45,575 nucleotides of DNA from NCBI GenBank assembly GCA_947475895.1, contig CANJMF010000023.1, positions 1 through 45,575 of the forward strand, in the 5' to 3' direction. Under the pieces are notes generated by a model. That model was not told where the DNA came from. It ran no database searches and worked only from the letters and a program-made list of their open reading frames with translations. The first letter of the stretch is position 1. Each line of letters opens with the position of its first letter. Shown piece by piece: positions 41,478 through 45,575 of this stretch. The translations under genes and the position numbers were made by a program. The DNA comes from Fidelibacterota bacterium (GTDB taxonomy: Bacteria > Pseudomonadota > Alphaproteobacteria > Rhodospirillales > Rhodospirillaceae).

Positions 41478-42764
41478 CTAAAAGAGATTGTAGCCGAAGA
41501 AGATGCGGTAACTCGCCTGGAATATTGTTTCCTTGGCGCGAACCGGCAGCCCGAGGAAGGCGCGCTCGGCCCGTTTGCTGTCCACATGCAGCACTTCCAG
41601 CGTCAGGCGATGGTTATCCACAGGCCGGTAGATATAGCTGAAGGTCAGGCCGGTGCCGTGTTCGTTATTCTTGTCGGGGAAACGATCCTCGTCCGTGGCG
41701 CCGAAGCGGTCCAACCGAAAGCTGACCCGGTTGCGCCCCCAATCTTTGCTAAGAAGCGCGTAGGCCGACCAGTACTTCGTGTAAACGATGGGGCCGACGG
41801 GCGCAGGGATGGTGATGACGGTGGTGTCGCCACTCATCACCTGGGCGATAAAATCGATCTCGGCCGGTAGCTCGACGCGATAGCCCAGAGACCAGAATGT
41901 GGTGCGCCAAGCCCATTGTCCGTCTTTAAGCGCATGATCGTCGGCGCGGTTGTCGTACCACAGGGCCTGAAGGACGCCGAAGTCGGCATAGCGCGCCGAT
42001 CCGCCGACGTAATAGCCGATCTTATTGTCGATCTCGTCGAAGGGAGCATCGGTCGGGGCCTGCTTAAACAGCGCGCCCGTCGGCCGGGTAATGCGGATTG
42101 GCGCCAGCATCAATTGATCGAACAGCCCGGCTTCGCGGTCGTTGAACGACCAACCGCGCCAGGCCAACAGGGTGCCGGCGGGGTCGTTGGCGAAATACAA
42201 TGAACCGGTCAGCCCCAGTTCAAGATCGTCGGTCTGATAAAAGACGGTCGTTTCGCCGCCGATGGTCTTAAGTTCTTCGCCGACCCAGCTGTCGATGGCC
42301 GACGAGGTCAATGTGTAAGGGCTGGTCCAGGCGAGGCCGGTATTTTCCAGGGAGATGGGCGGAAAGAACGCGCCCACGCGTCCGCGTACGCCAAAATTCC
42401 CCGTAGGCGCAGGTTTGTACTGAAGAAACGCCTCGCTGACGTCGATGGCCGTCTTTTGCTGGTCGTTGGCGGTGAGAACGATGTCGCCGCTGAGATCGAA
42501 ACCGAATTTCGGTTGAATGAGCAATACGCCTTCGGCGCGCGGCAAGACGCGGGAGTTACCGCCGGCACCCGCGCCGTAGCGCGTCTTACCAAGCCCGCCG
42601 TCTTCCCACGAGCGTGTGTCACCGGTGACCGCGAAGCGGCCCTCGATATAACCTTTTAAGTCGAGGCTGAAATTGGGCGGCACGCCGTCGTCGGCGCAAG
42701 CCGTGCGCGCCGCAATGAAACAGCCGAGCACGGCTGTTACCAAGATCGGTCGAGATTGACCCAC
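41478..42764 (-). CDS. Outer-membrane porin-like protein, internal start within the fusion
   Basis: In-frame internal gene of 428 residues. GTG at 42762-42764 is preceded by GGGGGAGGAAGAC, a strong Shine-Dalgarno five bases off. The first 23 residues, MGQSRPILVTAVLGCFIAAR plus TACA, form a signal peptide ending before DDG. The rest alternates polar and aromatic residues in beta-hairpins (GYIEGRFAVTG, FGFDLSGDIVLTAND, YYVGGSARYADFG) and ends in Phe, the sorting signal of outer-membrane barrels. As part of the fusion this sequence would be a third membrane helix in an inner-membrane protein and could not reach the outer membrane, so separate translation from this start is the sensible route. 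Transported solute unknown. Confidence 0.7.
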   Translation of the reverse strand: MGQSRPILVTAVLGCFIAARTACADDGVPPNFSLDLKGYIEGRFAVTGDTRSWEDGGLGKTRYGAGAGGNSRVLPRAEGVLLIQPKFGFDLSGDIVLTANDQQKTAIDVSEAFLQYKPAPTGNFGVRGRVGAFFPPISLENTGLAWTSPYTLTSSAIDSWVGEELKTIGGETTVFYQTDDLELGLTGSLYFANDPAGTLLAWRGWSFNDREAGLFDQLMLAPIRITRPTGALFKQAPTDAPFDEIDNKIGYYVGGSARYADFGVLQALWYDNRADDHALKDGQWAWRTTFWSLGYRVELPAEIDFIAQVMSGDTTVITIPAPVGPIVYTKYWSAYALLSKDWGRNRVSFRLDRFGATDEDRFPDKNNEHGTGLTFSYIYRPVDNHRLTLEVLHVDSKRAERAFLGLPVRAKETIFQASYRIFFGYNLF

Positions 42765-45200
42765 GTCTTCCTCCCCCGCGGCGGCGATCCCCGTCGCTGT
42801 GCGTTCATTGCGCCGCGGTGTCCAGCGGGACGCTTGATAGAACGCTTCGAAGTCCTCGGCCGACAAAGGCTTGCTAATGAAATAGCCCTGGCCGGTCTCG
42901 CATCCATAATTCTGAAGAAGCCGCAACGACGCCTCGTCCTCGACCCCTTCGGCTGTAATCTTAAGCCCAAGATTATGGCCGAGTTCGATAGCCGAGCGCA
43001 CAAGAATTAGATCCCCACGGTTCTCGGCAAGCTTCAGCACGAACGATTTGTCGATCTTGATTTCATGGACCGGGAGCCCCTTCAGATAGGCCATGGAGGA
43101 GTATCCGGTACCGTAGTCGTCGATGGACAGCGTTAAGCCCATGGTATTGAGGGCACGCAGGATTTCCAGCGCATGGGCCGGATTTTCCATAACCGCGCTT
43201 TCGGTGATCTCGAGGATCAAAGATTGGGGGCTCACCTCATGGGCCTCGAGCAGGTTGGCGATATCGCTGGGAAGATGGCGGTTGTTGAGATCGCGCGCCG
43301 ACAGGTTGACGGCAATGCGCACGTCGATTCCGTCGTCGTGCCATTTCCGACATTGGCGGACGCCTGCCTCCAGCACCCAGGCGGTCAGTTTCTGAATGTT
43401 GCCGGTTTGCTCGGCCAAGGGAATGAAGTCGTCGGGCGACATAAAGCCGCGTTGGGGATGAACCCAACGGATCAAGGCTTCCACGGCCGTGATCTTTTCG
43501 GTGGAAAGGTCCACCTTGGGCTGGAAGTAGAGCTGGAATTGATCCTCGTCCAAGCCTTGGCGCAATTCACCCATCATTGAGAGCCGTTCGGGCTTATGGG
43601 GATCTAGGACCGGATCGTAAACGGCGTAAGTGCGGCCGCTGCCCTTGGCTTCGTAAACGGCGGTGTCGGCGCGCTGCATCAACAGGCGCGCGTTTTCACC
43701 GTCCTGAGGATAGGCCGCTTCGCCGATGGTGGCCGTGACGTCGATATTGAAACCGCCGATGCTGACCGAACGATCAAAGTGCGACAGGAGGCGCTCGACC
43801 GTCAGTGCCACGGCGGGGTGCTCTTCCATATCGAGCACGATCGCAAACATGTTGTTGGTATGGCGTGCGACCGCGTTGGGTTGCGGCACCAGGCGCACGA
43901 GATTTTTGCCGACCTTGCGCATGAGTTGCTCGCCGGTGTCGTGCCCTAAGGTGTTGGTCAATTCGGAGAAGCGTCCAATTTGCACCAGAAGAACGCTGAA
44001 GGGGCGGCGCGATTCACCGCGTCCGTGAATGATGTCCGTGACGTGGCCTTCAAATGAAACGCGGTTCGGCAAACCCGTCGAGGAGTCGTGACGCGCCTGA
44101 TGTGCGATACGTTCTTCGCGCTCGGCGATGCCATCCATCATCTGATTGAAGGTTTCGGAGAGACGGCCCAATTCGTCATGCTGGGTCACTTGGACTTTTT
44201 CGGCGTAGCGGCCTGCCTGAATGCGGCGCGCAGCTTGATCAAGTACGCGAATGGGCTTTGCGATGCTGCGCGCGACGAACACGGCGCCCACCCATCCGAG
44301 CGCTAGCGTGGCGCCGGTCATGACCACGAGAAGTAAAAATAGCGATTGATAAGGCTGGAGGGCTGAGTCCAACGAGTACTGTAGGACGACGCGTGCCTTC
44401 GGAGCCTTTTCCGGCCCCGCCAGCGTGGTCATTTGCGTGACATAAGGGCTGTTGTTGATGGACATCGTGGTTTGAACGCCGACTGGCGGCGCATTTTCAT
44501 TCATGGCCGTTAGCAATGCATCGCGCGAACTTGCTTTGAGTGTCGAGGCCGCCGTCTTCCATTTGCCGCCAGTGCCGTTAAAGCCGAACGTCACCTCGAT
44601 GGGCAGTGTTGATGTGTGCTGCAATTCGCTCGCGAACGCGTCTGTGATTTCGACGCCGACAACAATCCAGGCAATCGGATCTGGGGCCAAAATAGGAACG
44701 ACGACGAGTTGGTGGATGCGATTATCCAAGACCGTCGTGGTGGCGGCGCGACCTTCGTTGTCGGCGGCGTCGATCATGTCTGGAAATGGAAATTGCGCGC
44801 CGGGTTTTCCGATGCTCACGAAGTTCCCGCCTTCGGCATCGGCCATGCTGCCCGTATCGACGCGAATTTGCCCGTCGAGCGATACCAAGAGGACGCGATC
44901 CGCTTTGATGCGATTGCCGTGATTGTGAAGCACGGACCGGATCGTTGCCCGGTCGTCGGTGGCGACAGCCTGATGGAAAGCGAAATCGCGCGCCATGACC
45001 TCGGAGCCGCTGGCCAACTCGTCGACCTTATACTTTACGCGGGAGTCGACGATATTTTGCGTCAGAACGAGTTGGGTGCGGGCTTGTTCAAGGATGTTGT
45101 TCGTGATGGCCGACTGCACGCGATAGTAGGTGACAGCCTCGACCACGACGAACAACAGCCAGGAAAATAGAATCAGCCGTGTTTGAAAGCTGCGAAACAC
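41478..45200 (-). CDS. c-di-GMP phosphodiesterase fused to an outer-membrane porin-like protein
   Basis: Single open frame of 1240 residues from GTG 45200. Residues 8-28 and 284-311 are membrane helices around a periplasmic Cache/CHASE-like sensor, followed by HAMP (about 310-362) and GGDEF (370-535). The GGDEF motif is lost (TNNMF at 448-452), so no cyclase activity is expected. The EAL domain (545-790) is intact: EAL 574-576, NLSARDL, EITES, DDYGTGYSS, KIDKSF and AEGVED. It should hydrolyse c-di-GMP. From 813 comes a porin-like part with its own signal sequence and a C-terminal Phe (GYNLF). In related genomes I would expect separate genes; here the phosphodiesterase lacks its own stop. Fusion, read-through or a sequence error are all possible. 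Confidence 0.85.
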   Translation of the reverse strand: MFRSFQTRLILFSWLLFVVVEAVTYYRVQSAITNNILEQARTQLVLTQNIVDSRVKYKVDELASGSEVMARDFAFHQAVATDDRATIRSVLHNHGNRIKADRVLLVSLDGQIRVDTGSMADAEGGNFVSIGKPGAQFPFPDMIDAADNEGRAATTTVLDNRIHQLVVVPILAPDPIAWIVVGVEITDAFASELQHTSTLPIEVTFGFNGTGGKWKTAASTLKASSRDALLTAMNENAPPVGVQTTMSINNSPYVTQMTTLAGPEKAPKARVVLQYSLDSALQPYQSLFLLLVVMTGATLALGWVGAVFVARSIAKPIRVLDQAARRIQAGRYAEKVQVTQHDELGRLSETFNQMMDGIAEREERIAHQARHDSSTGLPNRVSFEGHVTDIIHGRGESRRPFSVLLVQIGRFSELTNTLGHDTGEQLMRKVGKNLVRLVPQPNAVARHTNNMFAIVLDMEEHPAVALTVERLLSHFDRSVSIGGFNIDVTATIGEAAYPQDGENARLLMQRADTAVYEAKGSGRTYAVYDPVLDPHKPERLSMMGELRQGLDEDQFQLYFQPKVDLSTEKITAVEALIRWVHPQRGFMSPDDFIPLAEQTGNIQKLTAWVLEAGVRQCRKWHDDGIDVRIAVNLSARDLNNRHLPSDIANLLEAHEVSPQSLILEITESAVMENPAHALEILRALNTMGLTLSIDDYGTGYSSMAYLKGLPVHEIKIDKSFVLKLAENRGDLILVRSAIELGHNLGLKITAEGVEDEASLRLLQNYGCETGQGYFISKPLSAEDFEAFYQASRWTPRRNERTATGIAAAGEEDVGQSRPILVTAVLGCFIAARTACADDGVPPNFSLDLKGYIEGRFAVTGDTRSWEDGGLGKTRYGAGAGGNSRVLPRAEGVLLIQPKFGFDLSGDIVLTANDQQKTAIDVSEAFLQYKPAPTGNFGVRGRVGAFFPPISLENTGLAWTSPYTLTSSAIDSWVGEELKTIGGETTVFYQTDDLELGLTGSLYFANDPAGTLLAWRGWSFNDREAGLFDQLMLAPIRITRPTGALFKQAPTDAPFDEIDNKIGYYVGGSARYADFGVLQALWYDNRADDHALKDGQWAWRTTFWSLGYRVELPAEIDFIAQVMSGDTTVITIPAPVGPIVYTKYWSAYALLSKDWGRNRVSFRLDRFGATDEDRFPDKNNEHGTGLTFSYIYRPVDNHRLTLEVLHVDSKRAERAFLGLPVRAKETIFQASYRIFFGYNLF

Positions 45201-45215
45201 GCAGGGTAAGCCTCG

Positions 45216-45445
45216 CTAGTAGTCGCGCTCATCGACGGCGCCGGGTTTACGCTGGCGACGCTCGCGCTTTAAATCCATTTTTACCGCGATCTCGGCGGTG
45301 CCGTCGGCCGATACGGAGACGGTTTGGCTTTCGCCGGCTCCTTTGCCGCTAGGGTGCCATGTCTTCATGACGTAGTTCCCGGCGGGAAGCTGAGAACTGC
45401 GCGCCCGGCCTTGTCCGTCCGTGGTCGTGACCGGCCCCCACTGAG
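45216..45445 (-). pseudogene. Plastocyanin/methylamine-utilisation-like small protein, cut by IS3
   Basis: C-terminal fragment of about 70 residues before TAG at 45216-45218. It reads DGQGRARSSQLPAGNYVMKT then WHPSGKGAGESQTVSVSADG, an Ig-like or carboxypeptidase-regulatory beta-sandwich edge (LPAGxYxxxxWHP), as in small exported proteins often labelled methylamine utilisation protein. The frame runs into the IS end near 45442-45446, so the N-terminus and signal peptide are gone. It precedes the phosphodiesterase start by 15 bases on the same strand, so it was the first gene of that operon, and the insertion separated the operon from its original promoter. Confidence 0.65.
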
Positions 45446-45461
45446 TGGTCCGATTGGAATG
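45446..45461 (-). mobile_element. Terminal end of the right IS3-family element
   Basis: Reading inward from the boundary on the plus strand: TGGTCCGATTGGAATGTTAG. It matches the left element's end at about two thirds of positions and begins with TG as IS3 ends do. The edge could instead be TGAGTGG at 45442. Only one end is in the window, so the target duplication is not visible. Confidence 0.55.
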
Positions 45462-45575
45462 TTAGTTTAGAGCATGCGTTTGATCCATCAGTTTTGCCGT
45501 TGGCCAGACGATGGCCTCGGGTGCGGGAGGCCGATAACCCAGCGATGAATGCGGACGCACCGTGTTGTAGTGGCG
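45462..45575 (-). CDS. IS3-family transposase, C-terminal fragment (5' end outside window)
   Basis: The last 37 residues before TAA, beginning RHYNTVRPHSSLGYRPPAPE, the conserved tail of IS3 OrfB transposases. The frame continues off the right edge. It shares the HYNTxRPHSxLGYRPPAP core with the left fragment but differs in the remaining tail, so it is a related and not identical element. Confidence 0.85.
   Translation of the reverse strand, partial: RHYNTVRPHSSLGYRPPAPEAIVWPTAKLMDQTHALN

Noticed and set aside
1-45575. Composite transposon spanning the whole window
   Set aside because: The two IS3 tails differ outside the conserved core, and the interior is dominated by housekeeping genes (cys, hem, hrpB, rlmJ). 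Two independent insertions or contig breaks explain it better.
1-45575. CRISPR array, tRNA or rRNA genes
   Set aside because: Gene-free gaps were read on both strands; no regular repeats with spacers, no cloverleaf-like or rRNA-like sequence was seen.

Overview
The window reads as chromosomal DNA of an alphaproteobacterium with moderately high GC. The main support is gene order: cobA/cysG, DUF2849, cysI, DUF934 and cysH in one run is a typical alphaproteobacterial sulfite-assimilation layout. An Asp-type HemB, a PleD-like REC-GGDEF protein and a GH17-GT2 NdvB-like protein fit the same group. I cannot place the genus. Both ends lie inside different IS3-family transposase genes, and each IS has cut a host gene: a glycosyltransferase on the left and a small cupredoxin/carboxypeptidase-like gene on the right. 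The window may therefore be a contig whose ends fall at repeats. I see no tRNA, rRNA or CRISPR.

Layout. 0-1.4 kb: IS3 end, broken GT4 glycosyltransferase, YdcF/ElyC-like membrane protein. 1.5-3.4 kb: orphan histidine-kinase-like ATPase, XRE regulator, small membrane protein. 3.5-13 kb: sulfate assimilation and siroheme block, with cysD-cysNC on the minus strand and cobA, DUF2849, cysI, DUF934, cysH, hemD, hemB and a precorrin-2 dehydrogenase on the plus strand. 13-18.3 kb: signalling block (PAS/GAF hybrid kinase with Hpt, REC-GGDEF cyclase, single-domain regulator). 18.4-21.3 kb: small secreted protein and HrpB helicase. 21.5-25.5 kb: a minus-strand Kai operon, kaiC, two different kaiB genes and a hybrid histidine kinase, all tightly packed. 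25.9-28.9 kb: DUF2975 plus YozG-like pair, small secreted protein, glutamine/glycine-rich hydrophilic protein, LuxR-type regulator, RlmJ. 29.4-32 kb: NdvB-like beta-glucan synthase. 32.3-39.4 kb: possible SleB-like protein, unknown secreted protein, DUF3445, Tat-exported DUF885 peptidase, GNAT, CysK, alpha/beta hydrolase. 39.4-40.4 kb: a 22-residue lysine-rich microprotein and a long gene-free stretch with a DnaA box and clustered GANTC sites. 40.4-45.4 kb: AI-2E family transporter and a c-di-GMP phosphodiesterase fused in frame to an outer-membrane porin-like protein.

How the parts work together. CysD/CysNC activate sulfate, CysH and CysI reduce it to sulfide, and CysK (24 kb away) can fix sulfide into cysteine. 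HemB, HemD, CobA and the precorrin-2 dehydrogenase supply much of the siroheme needed by CysI; HemC is not in the window. The two items I find most unusual are the kaiC-kaiB-kaiB-kinase operon, a possible non-cyanobacterial timing or stress module, and the EAL-porin fusion, which keeps its own internal Shine-Dalgarno, GTG start and signal peptide and so may be made both as a fusion and as a separate porin.
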